64,000 nt of DNA from Porphyromonas uenonis DSM 23387 = JCM 13868 (GTDB taxonomy: Bacteria; Bacteroidota; Bacteroidia; Bacteroidales; Porphyromonadaceae). A program made the position numbers and the translations under genes. The first letter of the stretch is position 1. Each line of letters begins with the position of its first letter. Shown here in pieces: positions 7,462 through 15,705 of this stretch. The notes under the pieces are model-generated. The model was not told the origin of the DNA. It did no database searches and saw only the letters and a program-made list of their open reading frames with translations. The stretch lies in NCBI RefSeq assembly GCF_000482365.1, contig NZ_KI535307.1, positions 223,868-287,867 of the forward strand, written 5' to 3'.

Positions 7462-8727
7462 TCAGACGAGCGTACGGAAGAGCCGCACGAAAGCCTCCGC
7501 CATCGCCTCACGTGTGTACTGCTGATAGTGATCGGTAAAGGTCTCTCTCGGTAGCGCCTCGCCACGCTCTAGACGCTCCAAGTGATGAGCAACAAAATCT
7601 ACCACCTGTGCTACACCGTTAGCAGCAAGCGCCCCGCCATGCGCCCGGAGGATCTGCGCCACAACGCTCTCGTCGCTCTCCACCATCAGGATAGGCCGAC
7701 GCATCGCCATCGCCTCAAAGAGCTTAGTCGTCACCATTCCGTGAGGCCCCTCGGGTTGCTCACGACGGCCTAAGAGGAGGAGCATATCAGCCTGAGCCAG
7801 TAGCTTCGGCACCTCAGCGTAAGGCACCATTGCGTGAAAGTGCTGCGCAGCTCGGACACCAGGGGGAAAGGCTTCTAGGAGTTGCTCGAGGAGCCTCTGC
7901 GAAGCGTTGTCGCAGTACCAATGGACCTCGACGGCTCCACGCTGGACCCACTTGTCTAGCGCCTCCTCTTGTAGTGCCTTGAGGAGTAGCGTCGGATCCC
8001 GCATCTCTAGCGAGAGCAAGCGTCCTGTGTAGACGATGCGTAGCGGTAGCTGTGGAGACCGATCGGGCTGTGCGATGAAGAGGCCCTCGTCATAACCGTT
8101 AGGGATACAGAAGACTGGTAGCTCTGGGTGCAACTGCTGCAACTGGTCACGGTGCCACTCGGAGACAGTCGTGATGGCTGAGGCATGACGTAGCGCTGCT
8201 GTTCGTGCTTTGATGAAGCGAGTCCGAAGCCAGCTGTAGAACTTTCGGCGCATAGGCACCCAACGTGGTAGCGGTGCTGGGAGAAAGCCCTCGGGCGTGT
8301 ACTCCTCGACGATGTCTCGGCAGTCCATCACGGCGGGTAGCCCCGTCTGCCGTGCCAAGCAAGCGACCGCTGGGAGCGGGAATGTGCGATAGCTCATCCC
8401 CACGATCAGCTCGTATTGTGTCAAGTCGTAATGCTGACGCAAGTGCCGTACGAGGCGCCTGCTCTTCACCTGCCAGAGCGCATCAGCGAGCGCATAGAGC
8501 GACCGTCCCTTCTTGGGGGCTAACGGCACACGCTCCAGACGGTGTGCAGGCAAGCTACTCATGCGCTCCACAGAGCCGTGAGAGCCTTGGTGATCCCCTC
8601 TGATCTCTTCGCTCATCACGTCGACCTGCCAGTCACGCTCGGGGAGGCGCTGCAGGAGTGCCGTAATGCGGGGTGCAAACTGCGGGGGGAGCAGGTCGGT
8701 CAGTAGCAGGATACGGTGAGGAAGCAT
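7462..8727 (-). CDS. Glycosyltransferase, GT4-like
   Basis: A 421-residue cytosolic glycosyltransferase, probably of the GT-B fold. The start chosen at 8727 gives MLPHRILLLTDLLPPQ, a typical first beta strand of GT4 enzymes; an upstream ATG at 8850 would run through the preceding gene and add Cys-rich sequence with no family likeness. The C-terminal nucleotide-sugar domain begins near IVYTGRLLSLEMRD, and GMVTTKLFEAMAMRRPIL resembles the donor-binding E-x7-E region. It is the last gene of a set with a deacetylase-like and a FemAB-like protein, so it probably builds or decorates a surface glycan. Donor and acceptor are unknown. Confidence 0.8.
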   Translation of the reverse strand: MLPHRILLLTDLLPPQFAPRITALLQRLPERDWQVDVMSEEIRGDHQGSHGSVERMSSLPAHRLERVPLAPKKGRSLYALADALWQVKSRRLVRHLRQHYDLTQYELIVGMSYRTFPLPAVACLARQTGLPAVMDCRDIVEEYTPEGFLPAPLPRWVPMRRKFYSWLRTRFIKARTAALRHASAITTVSEWHRDQLQQLHPELPVFCIPNGYDEGLFIAQPDRSPQLPLRIVYTGRLLSLEMRDPTLLLKALQEEALDKWVQRGAVEVHWYCDNASQRLLEQLLEAFPPGVRAAQHFHAMVPYAEVPKLLAQADMLLLLGRREQPEGPHGMVTTKLFEAMAMRRPILMVESDESVVAQILRAHGGALAANGVAQVVDFVAHHLERLERGEALPRETFTDHYQQYTREAMAEAFVRLFRTLV

Positions 8728-8740
8728 AGGAGCGCAAGGA

Positions 8741-10132
8741 CTATAGCCCAACAATGTCAGGCGCTGGCGAGAGCTTGATGATCTGGCGCAGCAAAGCTCG
8801 GTACAGACGAGTGTGGTAAATGTGTGGATCGTCCAGCAGCAGATTCTCATTGTGAAAGAGTAGCGTCACCTCGCCATGATACTTGTACGCCTGCTCGACC
8901 ATTGCCAGAGCCACCCGCTCAGCCTCTGCGTAGTCAAGGTGCATGTACTTCTCATCATGTAGGGTGTAGTCCATCACCGTGAGCGGATGCAGGATCAAAT
9001 CTGTGACCGCCATGCTCTGAGGATTGATAAAGCGCACGGGACGCGATGTGCCCAGTCTAAAACCCGCCACATCGGCGTAGCTCATAGAGTAGTCATGGTA
9101 GATGCCAGCCCCGAGGAGCGCATTGTAGTCCTCAGGCTCACGCACCGCTAGGTAGTGATGACGAGAGCAGGTGACGGACTCACCTAGTTCTTTCTCCAGC
9201 TCTACCTTAGCCGCCTCCACCGCATCTGGGTGCTCCGAGCAGTAGAGATTTAGATGGAGACCAAACTCCACCTTGCGTCTCCGTGCCAATCGCATGATGG
9301 CTGCTATCTTATGATTGCGTAGCGTGTAGTTTGGTTTGTCCAGTGGATGCGGACTAGGCGTCTTAATGAAAAAGATCGTTCGCACGGGGCTAGCACACTT
9401 GCGCTGCGTCTCCACATTCCAATCCAGGAAGCGACCATAGCTAAAGAAGAGATCCTCACTAGCCCGTGAGAAAGTATTGCGATAAGCAGCCCGCAGCGAG
9501 AGACGCTCCTTGAGGAGGAGGCGCAGGAAGCCCCGCACCCCCGAGCTGTAGTAGGGCTGGTCTAGATCATGTGTGAGTGCCACCGAGCTAAAGCCAGGCT
9601 CCATCGGCTGTACCGCTAGGCCTATCTCGCTCATCAGTCGTCGTAGCTCCGCAGCATACTCATCCACCAGCGGACGCTCCAGAAAGCCCGCACGGTATGC
9701 CAGGGACTCCCGTCCTGGGAAGCGACCATGCTCATCCCTCCGCTTACGATAATACATCTCCTCGTAACGAGACAGTAGGAAGTAGCTACTCGCTACGAGG
9801 TCTGCGTAGATAATAAGGCGTGTGCCATAAGGCGTCTCTAAGCTCTCCTCGCGAGGCTCCCCAAAGAGTAGCGGCATCCCATGCCACTCGGCGAGAGGTA
9901 GTGTGGGCATCGACTCGGCACGCCCATACTGCTCATAGTCAAAGAAGCCCGACGGCACGATCACCACACGATGATACGGCTTCGCCTCCTCAGGACGGCA
10001 GTAAGCGACGTAGTCTGGTGAGTGCTGCATCTGAGCGTGACGCGAGATGCGTATCTTGCCCGAGATATCGAGCGGGGTCGCATCTCCGAGTAGGAAAGAG
10101 AGGATATATTCTGTCGCCTCGTAGTGTCGCAT
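8741..10132 (-). CDS. Polysaccharide deacetylase-like protein
   Basis: This 463-residue protein resembles the NodB-type (CE4) proteins found in Bacteroidota surface-polysaccharide loci, with an N-terminal domain of about 190 residues of unknown role. The C-terminal part shows ALTHDLDQPYY near residue 207, matching the metal-binding THD motif, and EFGLHLNLYCSEH near residue 308, which supplies further His. The protein ends in IVGL without a membrane segment or signal peptide, so it probably acts in the cytoplasm. The reaction is not certain. It lies 13 bases before the glycosyltransferase. Confidence 0.75.
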   Translation of the reverse strand: MRHYEATEYILSFLLGDATPLDISGKIRISRHAQMQHSPDYVAYCRPEEAKPYHRVVIVPSGFFDYEQYGRAESMPTLPLAEWHGMPLLFGEPREESLETPYGTRLIIYADLVASSYFLLSRYEEMYYRKRRDEHGRFPGRESLAYRAGFLERPLVDEYAAELRRLMSEIGLAVQPMEPGFSSVALTHDLDQPYYSSGVRGFLRLLLKERLSLRAAYRNTFSRASEDLFFSYGRFLDWNVETQRKCASPVRTIFFIKTPSPHPLDKPNYTLRNHKIAAIMRLARRRKVEFGLHLNLYCSEHPDAVEAAKVELEKELGESVTCSRHHYLAVREPEDYNALLGAGIYHDYSMSYADVAGFRLGTSRPVRFINPQSMAVTDLILHPLTVMDYTLHDEKYMHLDYAEAERVALAMVEQAYKYHGEVTLLFHNENLLLDDPHIYHTRLYRALLRQIIKLSPAPDIVGL

Positions 10133-10141
10133 ATAGATAGA

Positions 10142-11149
10142 TTAATAGAGATGCCGTAGATAGTACTGCCGTAGCTGCAGGCGCATAGCCAGCGTCTGTC
10201 GCCCCGCCTGCAGTCGCAGGTAAGGGTGTGGTACAGCTCCGAAGCTGCGAAAGAAGAAGGCGATGCCAGGCTGCATCGATCCCTCAAAGTCAAAAGTGTG
10301 ACACCCCGCCTCTCTACTCCATCTGATGAGCCGATCGAGTAGTAGAGCCATCGCGTCCTCGCCCTCAGGCGTCCTCGCCTGCCCCCCCGCAATATAGTAT
10401 GCGGTGCCGGCGTGATGCGCTACAAAGGCTCCAGCCACAGGCTCCTCCGTCTGTGGCGAGAGCAGGAGTAAGACAGCACCCTGCCGATGCGCCACGGCAG
10501 CCGTCACAAGACGTCTCAGTGAGGAGGCACAGAGATGGTCTCCTCCGCTACGCTCTAGACTCTTACGACAGAGCTTCACCAGCATCTCCGCACAGCTAGC
10601 CACATTCGTCTCCTCAGCCCAGAGCTCTCGTAGACCTAGGGCAGTGGCGCGGCGCACCTTTCGCCGGATCAAACTGTTGTACAGCTCTTGAGGCGACCTT
10701 TGCGCCAAGTCTAGAAGATGCGTATAGGCGACCGAGCTACGCCAGGCACCGGCAGGCGTCTCACACGGGAACCAGTCCCAATAGTCGAGCGGTAGGTGCG
10801 CCTCTATATAACGTAGTGATGAGGGGAGCGTCTCGCTGAGCTCCTTCATAGCTGCTAGGTGGGCAATGTATCGCTCCCGATCAAAAAGCTCCTCCCCCAC
10901 TGCCCCCGAACGATCACTCAGCGGTCCAGCGAACTGACAGTAAGGAGGCACGATCAGGTGCCGTCGCGTAGGCATAAAGAGAGGCCACACCAGTGTCGGG
11001 GCACCCTCCTTAGCTCCTGCTGTAGAGAGCACCGACATCTCCTCACTCCCCGATGCTGCGCATAGCCACCAGGGCTGCGCATAGAGCGGTAGCGAAGGGG
11101 TCTCAGCAAAATACCGCGTGTACTGCTCACTAGAGATGGAGAGACTCAC
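10142..11149 (-). CDS. FemAB/GNAT-like acyltransferase
   Basis: A 335-residue protein resembling the GNAT-fold acyltransferase group (PF13480, BioF2/FemAB-like) often encoded beside polysaccharide deacetylase-like genes in Bacteroidota. Visible features are PLYAQPWWLCAA near the start and a C-terminal block, GAFVAHHAGTAYYIAGG then HTFDFEGSMQPGIAFFFRS, where FDFEGS and the following F-R-S stretch are typical of the group. Its start overlaps the preceding gene by 20 bases, implying coupled translation. Likely role: acylating a sugar or peptide during glycan synthesis. The substrate is unknown. Confidence 0.7.
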   Translation of the reverse strand: MSLSISSEQYTRYFAETPSLPLYAQPWWLCAASGSEEMSVLSTAGAKEGAPTLVWPLFMPTRRHLIVPPYCQFAGPLSDRSGAVGEELFDRERYIAHLAAMKELSETLPSSLRYIEAHLPLDYWDWFPCETPAGAWRSSVAYTHLLDLAQRSPQELYNSLIRRKVRRATALGLRELWAEETNVASCAEMLVKLCRKSLERSGGDHLCASSLRRLVTAAVAHRQGAVLLLLSPQTEEPVAGAFVAHHAGTAYYIAGGQARTPEGEDAMALLLDRLIRWSREAGCHTFDFEGSMQPGIAFFFRSFGAVPHPYLRLQAGRQTLAMRLQLRQYYLRHLY

Positions 11150-11630
11150 GGCCGACTAAACTAAACCGTTGTGGGATGATGAGATTAGCTGGCACAGCAC
11201 GTAGCTCATAAGCCTCCTCCGAGAGCTCACGCACAGCCTCCCATAGCAACTCTCTCACAGTCTCGACAGGCCACCCAGCGATACCACACCCCACCTCCGT
11301 GAGGTAGAAGGTAAGACTCGGATGCTCTAGGGCAAAGCGTAGCAAGCGCACCAGACTAGCACGTAGTGCCTCTGGAGCCACCCGTCGCATATCCTCACCA
11401 AGCGTCGGCAGAGCATAAGCCTGCCCAGTCAAGCCCTCGGCGACACCCATCTCTGCGTTAAAGTCGCAATGAGCAGTACGCGCAGCACCACCCATATGGT
11501 GCCCTAATAGATTGCTCCCGAAGACAAACACCTCGTCCTCAGAGAGCGCAGAGATGCGTTCTGGCGTATACTCCTCGTCTGTACGATCAGCGAGTCGCTG
11601 CCATCCACGTGGAGTCTGCAGTGCTGTCAT
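11130..11630 (-). CDS. Phage-type VFGSN-family protein
   Basis: A 166-residue soluble protein. EVFVFGSNLLGHHMGGAART (near residue 33), GLTGQAYALPTLG, and YLTEVGCGIAGW are the three conserved blocks of a family mostly known from phages and often annotated as A1S_2505-like. Its biochemical role is not known to me; the glycine-rich motifs could suggest nucleotide or ADP-ribose binding, but this is a guess. It sits between recA and the surface-glycan genes and overlaps the next gene by 20 bases, which is an unusual home for a phage-type gene. Confidence 0.65.
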   Translation of the reverse strand: MTALQTPRGWQRLADRTDEEYTPERISALSEDEVFVFGSNLLGHHMGGAARTAHCDFNAEMGVAEGLTGQAYALPTLGEDMRRVAPEALRASLVRLLRFALEHPSLTFYLTEVGCGIAGWPVETVRELLWEAVRELSEEAYELRAVPANLIIPQRFSLVGRESLHL

Positions 11631-11710
11631 GATAACTATGCTTTAGAGTTTACGACTGGGTTGCAATAGGCCCAGCTCTATTTGATAGCGTGGATTAGAA
11701 AGGTTCGCAA

Positions 11711-11736
11711 GGTGCATGAGCTTTCGCTCACGCACC
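11711..11736 (-). terminator. Probable recA terminator
   Basis: GGTGCATGAGC and GCTCACGCACC pair with one mismatch around a TTTC (GAAA on the minus strand) loop. The minus strand continues TTGCGAACCTTTC, a weak T-rich tail. It lies 22 bases after the recA stop. Confidence 0.5.
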
Positions 11737-11757
11737 CTACGCCCCTCAGACTATCTA

Positions 11758-12894
11758 TTATATATCAAAGTCCTCGTCAACCAGCTGATCCGTCGTGTCT
11801 AGGGATTCGCTCTCCTCCCCTTCGGCAGACTCTTGCGAGAGATGTAGCTTGCCCTCATGAGCTAGCTGATCCATCACCTGCTGAGCCACCTCGTCTGCCA
11901 GCTCAGGATTGTCGTCCAGGAGCTCCTTGACCGCATCACGACCCTGACCTATGTTATTGCCCTGATAGGAGAACCACGAACCACTCTTCTTGAGGATACC
12001 CATATCGGTCGCAGCATCGATGATCTCGCCTACACGGTTGATGCCCTGACCGAAGAGTATGTCAAACTCAGCACGACGGAAAGGAGGAGCCACCTTGTTC
12101 TTGACGACACGCACACTCGTCACCTTGCCGACTACATCGTCGCCCTTCTTGATCTGCTTGTAGGCACGTATGTCTAGGCGCACAGAGGAGTAAAACTTGA
12201 GCGCATTACCACCCGTCGTCACTTCGCTAGGACCCGTGGGGCTATAACCCGAGCTGATCTTCATACGTAGCTGATTGATGAAGATACAGCAAGTCTTAGA
12301 GCGACTCACAGCAGCCGTGATCTTGCGCATAGCACGAGACATGAGACGTGCGTGCAGACCCACCTGCGTATCTCCCATCTCGCCCTCTATCTCCGCCTTC
12401 GGAGTCAGAGCAGCTACCGAGTCCACCACAAGAATATCAACCGCTGACGAACGAATCAACTGCTCGGCAATGTCTAGCGCCTGCTCACCATCATCAGGCT
12501 GAGAGATCCACAGACGGCTAATGTCCACTCCCAGAGCCTGCGCATACGTCGGATCAAAAGCATGCTCCGCATCAATGATCGCAGCGATACCACCCAGCTT
12601 CTGCGCCTCGGCAATAGCGTGGATAGCCAGCGTCGTCTTACCCGAAGACTCTGGACCAAAGATCTCAATGATACGTCCACGAGGGTAGCCTCCGACACCG
12701 AGAGCTATGTCGAGCGTCAAGCTCCCCGAGGGGATCACGCTCACATCCTCCACGGCATCATCCGCCATATTCATGATAGCGCCCTTGCCAAACTGCTTCT
12801 GTATACGTCCCATGGTAGTCTCCAGCGCCTTCATTTTCGCTGCGACATCTGTAATAGGAGGAGTGACGACAGTCCTCTCATTTTTCTTTGCCAT
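11758..12894 (-). CDS. recA: Recombinase RecA
   Basis: RecA pairs and exchanges homologous DNA strands and triggers the SOS response. The protein has 378 residues. The Walker A motif [15 protein letters not shown] lies near residue 79, the Walker B region is [14 protein letters not shown] near residue 153, and the L2 loop sequence [15 protein letters not shown] is intact. The C-terminus is acidic, as usual. A TACCTTTG -7 box lies 72 bases upstream on the minus strand. I saw no SOS-box-like palindrome. Confidence 0.98.
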   Translation of the reverse strand: MAKKNERTVVTPPITDVAAKMKALETTMGRIQKQFGKGAIMNMADDAVEDVSVIPSGSLTLDIALGVGGYPRGRIIEIFGPESSGKTTLAIHAIAEAQKLGGIAAIIDAEHAFDPTYAQALGVDISRLWISQPDDGEQALDIAEQLIRSSAVDILVVDSVAALTPKAEIEGEMGDTQVGLHARLMSRAMRKITAAVSRSKTCCIFINQLRMKISSGYSPTGPSEVTTGGNALKFYSSVRLDIRAYKQIKKGDDVVGKVTSVRVVKNKVAPPFRRAEFDILFGQGINRVGEIIDAATDMGILKKSGSWFSYQGNNIGQGRDAVKELLDDNPELADEVAQQVMDQLAHEGKLHLSQESAEGEESESLDTTDQLVDEDFDI

Positions 12895-12965
12895 ATTTAC
12901 CTAGTCCTTAGTTGAATATCGGAGGTCCGTGAGCCTACGCTCTTAACCATATATAACCTCCCATA

Positions 12966-12973
12966 CAAAGGTA
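12966..12973 (-). promoter_or_regulatory. Candidate -7 box of recA
   Basis: TACCTTTG on the minus strand fits TAnnTTTG and lies 72 bases before recA. No TTG is present at the expected -33 distance. Confidence 0.45.
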
Positions 12974-13070
12974 ATAAAAAACCGCAACAGCTCACCCCTC
13001 GCCCCCACAGCTTCGCAAGAGGGGCATAGAGGAGGGGGAGGAACATGCATTATAACTTTTTTTGAAGCAA

Positions 13071-13101
13071 TTGTGCCATTCGAGAGAAAGATATATCTTT
13101 G
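13071..13101 (+). promoter_or_regulatory. Promoter of the zinc-ribbon protein gene
   Basis: TTG at 13071-13073, 20 bases, then TATCTTTG at 13094-13101 matches the Bacteroidota promoter consensus. It predicts a leader of about 70 bases. Confidence 0.7.
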
Positions 13102-13176
13102 TTCTCAGGTATCTCACATCCCGACATCTCAAGAGATGACTAGCTAGCAGCTAGACCACACTAAAGAGCAGTAGAT

Positions 13177-14514
13177 ATGACTAGACTAAACTCAGTACAG
13201 ATTAGTAGATGCCCCGCTTGTGGGCACCTCATCCCTAAGGATCGTAAGACGTGTCCTTACTGTGGTAATGTAGAGATCCAGACACCAACAGCTCAACAAA
13301 AAGTGCAGAGGACTCCCTCTACGCCACAAGTGTCTCAGTCTGTCGTTCAGGCTTCTCAGCAGGGGGCGCAAGTGCCTCCACCTGTCACCCAGACTCCTCA
13401 GCAGGAAAATCAGTGGACGCAGGCTCCTCAGCAGCAAAGTCAATGGACGCAGGCTCCTCAGCAGGGGAATCAGTGGGTGCAACCTTTTCCGCCAGCGGAA
13501 CCAGTAGCACCGCCACCCACGACTTCGCACACCAATAAGGGGCTTCGCAATGGGCTCATCATCGGAGGGTCTCTCATTGTAGCAGCCATCGTTGTCGTCC
13601 TGGCGTGGAGCTTACTATCTGATGCTCGAGTGCTGAAGCAAAGCATCCTAAAGCCACTGACTCAGAAGCAACTAGAGGCAAAGAGCAAGAGTTATCCTCA
13701 GCTCATCAAGTATGCCACTCTCTTTAGTGATATCCGTAATCGCGTGATCGGCACCCCCGATGAGGCTACTTACCAGTCTGTCTCCTACGAGCAGATGATA
13801 AGCTATCTAGACTTTTTGTATAGCAACTCAGAGCAGGCGAAGCTACGAGACAAGGCCATGGCAGCCTACGCAGACTATCGCAAGCCCTATGACGTAAAGT
13901 TCCAAACAGAGGCAGATCGGTGGACTAAGTTTTACAACGAGCACGACCCTAGTGCGTATCTAGACCTTACCTTCCACACAAGATATGAAAGTGAGGACGT
14001 CTACTACTACACACGTTACTATCCAGCCTTTTGGATCGATATAAGCTACCCCAAGGGAGCGATAAAGGATTGCGAAGTCTTCTTCGGGCTATGGAGTGAC
14101 GAGTTTGAGCATTGGTACTACAGTGGTACTACTACGCTATCTCTAGAGGGGCTCAAGGAGTGTACCCGATCTGCCGATTACTACTTCCAGCATGTCTCTA
14201 GGACCTCTCAGGACATTTACGATGACTACTCAATTAAGTATGAGGTCCGGAATGTGACCCTACCTAATGGCACTACTATCTCACTCTCTGATAGAAACGA
14301 GATCCCTAGAGAGATGCTACAGTACATCGAGGAGCAGACCCCCGAAAATAAGGATCGGGCTATCTTAGCCCTAGTGGACTCTAACTTCCTCGAGCAGGCA
14401 AAGTACGTCAGCACGTATACAGAGAAGTATTGTGAGAAGAAGGACAAGCTCTGCTACGATCTACTCTCGAAGATGTATGGCGATACGATGATCCCCTCTC
14501 TAGGACAAAACTAG
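13177..14514 (+). CDS. Zinc-ribbon single-pass membrane protein of unknown function
   Basis: I do not recognise the family of this 445-residue protein. Residues 12-31 form a zinc ribbon (CPACGHLIP, then CPYCGN). Residues 45-120 are a Gln/Pro-rich linker with three tandem 10-residue units (TPQQENQWTQ, APQQQSQWTQ, APQQGNQWVQ). Residues of about 128-150 are a transmembrane helix (LIIGGSLIVAAIVVVLAWSLL). The remaining 295 residues are Tyr- and Asp-rich with no motif I can name, and probably face the periplasm. The zinc ribbon would then be cytoplasmic. It has its own promoter and a strong terminator, so it is a single-gene unit. Confidence 0.75.
   Translation: MTRLNSVQISRCPACGHLIPKDRKTCPYCGNVEIQTPTAQQKVQRTPSTPQVSQSVVQASQQGAQVPPPVTQTPQQENQWTQAPQQQSQWTQAPQQGNQWVQPFPPAEPVAPPPTTSHTNKGLRNGLIIGGSLIVAAIVVVLAWSLLSDARVLKQSILKPLTQKQLEAKSKSYPQLIKYATLFSDIRNRVIGTPDEATYQSVSYEQMISYLDFLYSNSEQAKLRDKAMAAYADYRKPYDVKFQTEADRWTKFYNEHDPSAYLDLTFHTRYESEDVYYYTRYYPAFWIDISYPKGAIKDCEVFFGLWSDEFEHWYYSGTTTLSLEGLKECTRSADYYFQHVSRTSQDIYDDYSIKYEVRNVTLPNGTTISLSDRNEIPREMLQYIEEQTPENKDRAILALVDSNFLEQAKYVSTYTEKYCEKKDKLCYDLLSKMYGDTMIPSLGQN
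13393..13482 (+). repeat. In-frame 30-bp minisatellite, three units
   Basis: Three consecutive 30-base units at 13393-13422, 13423-13452 and 13453-13482 differ at a few positions and encode the 10-residue repeat of the zinc-ribbon protein. The unit length is a multiple of three, so gain or loss would keep the reading frame. Confidence 0.8.
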
Positions 14515-14544
14515 AGGATCTGACATAAGCTACAAACGACGAAG

Positions 14545-14579
14545 CATCCCCTTGCAGTACGACCGTACTGCAAGGGGAT
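14545..14579. terminator. Terminator after the zinc-ribbon gene
   Basis: A near-perfect 16-bp stem (ATCCCCTTGCAGTACG, then CGTACTGCAAGGGGAT) lies 31 bases after the stop. The T-run after it is poor (TGCTTGTAG), but the stem is very stable. Confidence 0.65.
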
Positions 14580-14722
14580 TGCTTGTAGTGGCTCTGTGGA
14601 AGATGCTACTTGACGATAAAACAAGCTGTGTGTATTAACCCGAGGTAAAGGGGACTCCCCAGCTCTCAGCAATCAAAGTTACTGAAATACAACGTCTATA
14701 CGACAATACTTAATCCTCCCCC

Positions 14723-14980
14723 CAGGGCTACCGCATGATAAAAATGAGCTCGTTTCAATTCCTACCTAGGAATTCCACAAATAGCTACCTAGGAAATGGC
14801 CAAATTCTTCGGACTTATTTTTTGATTCCTCCGAAGTTTCATTTGATTCCTCCGAAGTTTCATTTGATTCCTCCGAAGTATTTTTGATTTCCTAGGTAGG
14901 AATTGGGCAAATTCCTAGGTAGGAATTCAATTCTTCGGGAGCAATTGAAACGAGATCGTTTTTATCATGCATCAGCCCTG
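14723..14980 (-). mobile_element. MITE-like element, copy 1
   Basis: This 258-bp element is bounded by inverted termini of about 38 bases that begin CAGGGCT...GCATGATAAAAA on both sides, with four mismatches. Inside are subterminal CCTACCTAGGAATT motifs in both orientations and three 21-bp units of the type CTTCGGAGGAATCAAATGAAA, read on the minus strand. It carries no transposase. I found no target duplication. It lies 41 bases past the terminator of the ribosomal superoperon, in the same orientation. It is homologous to the elements at 38023, 50753 and 62841. Confidence 0.8.
14789..14863 (-). CDS. Small heptapeptide-repeat frame in element copy 1 (hypothetical)
   Basis: From the ATG at 14863 (minus strand) the frame reads MKLRRNQ twice, then KISPKNLAIS and TAG: 24 codons. 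GGAGG stands 6 bases before the ATG. The same start, frame and stop recur in the three other full elements. No homologue or function is known to me, and translation is not shown. It could also be a chance by-product of a 21-bp tandem repeat. Confidence 0.35.
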   Translation of the reverse strand: MKLRRNQMKLRRNQKISPKNLAIS

Positions 14981-15020
14981 AGACATTGCCCCCCAGTGGA
15001 TCGCATCCTGGAAAATGACA

Positions 15021-15057
15021 AGAGGGAGTGCCGAGCTAATTGCTCGACACTCCCTCT
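15021..15057 (-). terminator. Terminator of the ribosomal superoperon
   Basis: AGAGGGAGTG(C/T)CGAGC pairs with its complement across a 5-base loop in a stem of about 16 bp with one mismatch. It lies 128 bases after the rplQ stop, and the minus strand continues TTGTCATTTT. Confidence 0.75.
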
Positions 15058-15184
15058 CCTATTGTTACTTTGAGCTCAGGACGAGTGGCAGGGGGCTTTT
15101 GTCAGCCCTCACACGCTACATAGAGTCTATCCACATGGGTGGTGAACTATGTGGCTGTGTCTCGTCAGTGCCCTAGTGAAGTTA

Positions 15185-15697
15185 CTACTCCTGTGCTGGC
15201 TCTTCTGCCTGTGCTGGCTCTTCTGCAGCTGGAGCCTCTGGCTGGGCAGCTGCCTTAGTAGCAGCGCTACCACGACGTGAACGACGTGTGCGCTTCTTGC
15301 CATCACTCTTAGGTGCAGAGGCGCTCTTGGCGATGTTGTCGTTGAAGTCTACAAGCTCGATAAAGCACATAGAGGCGTTATCGCCAAGACGTAGTCCCGT
15401 GCGTAGGATACGTGTGTAACCTCCAGGGCGATCGCCGACCTTGTCGACGACGGTGCCGAAGAGCTCCTTGACTGCCTCCTTGTCTCGTAGGTAGCTGAAG
15501 GCTAGACGACGAGATGCGGTGGTGTCATTTTTTGCCGTGGTAATGATAGGCTCGACAAACTTGCGCAGTTCCTTAGCCTTGGCCACTGTCGTATTGATCC
15601 GCTTGTGCATGATGAGTGAGCTAGCCATGTTGGCAAGCATAGCCTCACGATGTGCCTTGGAGCGGCCTAGATGGTTGAATTTCTTATTGTGTCTCAT
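15185..15697 (-). CDS. rplQ: 50S ribosomal protein L17
   Basis: L17 is a large-subunit protein. The first 125 residues match the family ([20 protein letters not shown]). The other 45 are a basic stretch, then an Ala/Glu/Pro-rich tail ending in repeated AEEPAQ; such tails are usual in Bacteroidota. It is the last gene of the superoperon, 8 bases after rpoA. Confidence 0.97.
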   Translation of the reverse strand: MRHNKKFNHLGRSKAHREAMLANMASSLIMHKRINTTVAKAKELRKFVEPIITTAKNDTTASRRLAFSYLRDKEAVKELFGTVVDKVGDRPGGYTRILRTGLRLGDNASMCFIELVDFNDNIAKSASAPKSDGKKRTRRSRRGSAATKAAAQPEAPAAEEPAQAEEPAQE

Positions 15698-15705
15698 AAG
15701 AGGGA

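Larger units (their letters stand above)
14515..15184. other. 670-bp gene-free stretch between convergent units
   Basis: Apart from the terminator hairpin at 14545-14579, the MITE-like element at 14723-14980 with its 24-codon frame, and the rplQ-side terminator at 15021-15057, I see nothing recognisable here. Confidence 0.7.

Noticed and set aside
8728-8850. Upstream start of the glycosyltransferase at 8850
   Set aside because: It lies inside the preceding gene and encodes a Cys/Ser-rich stretch unlike any GT4 N-terminus.
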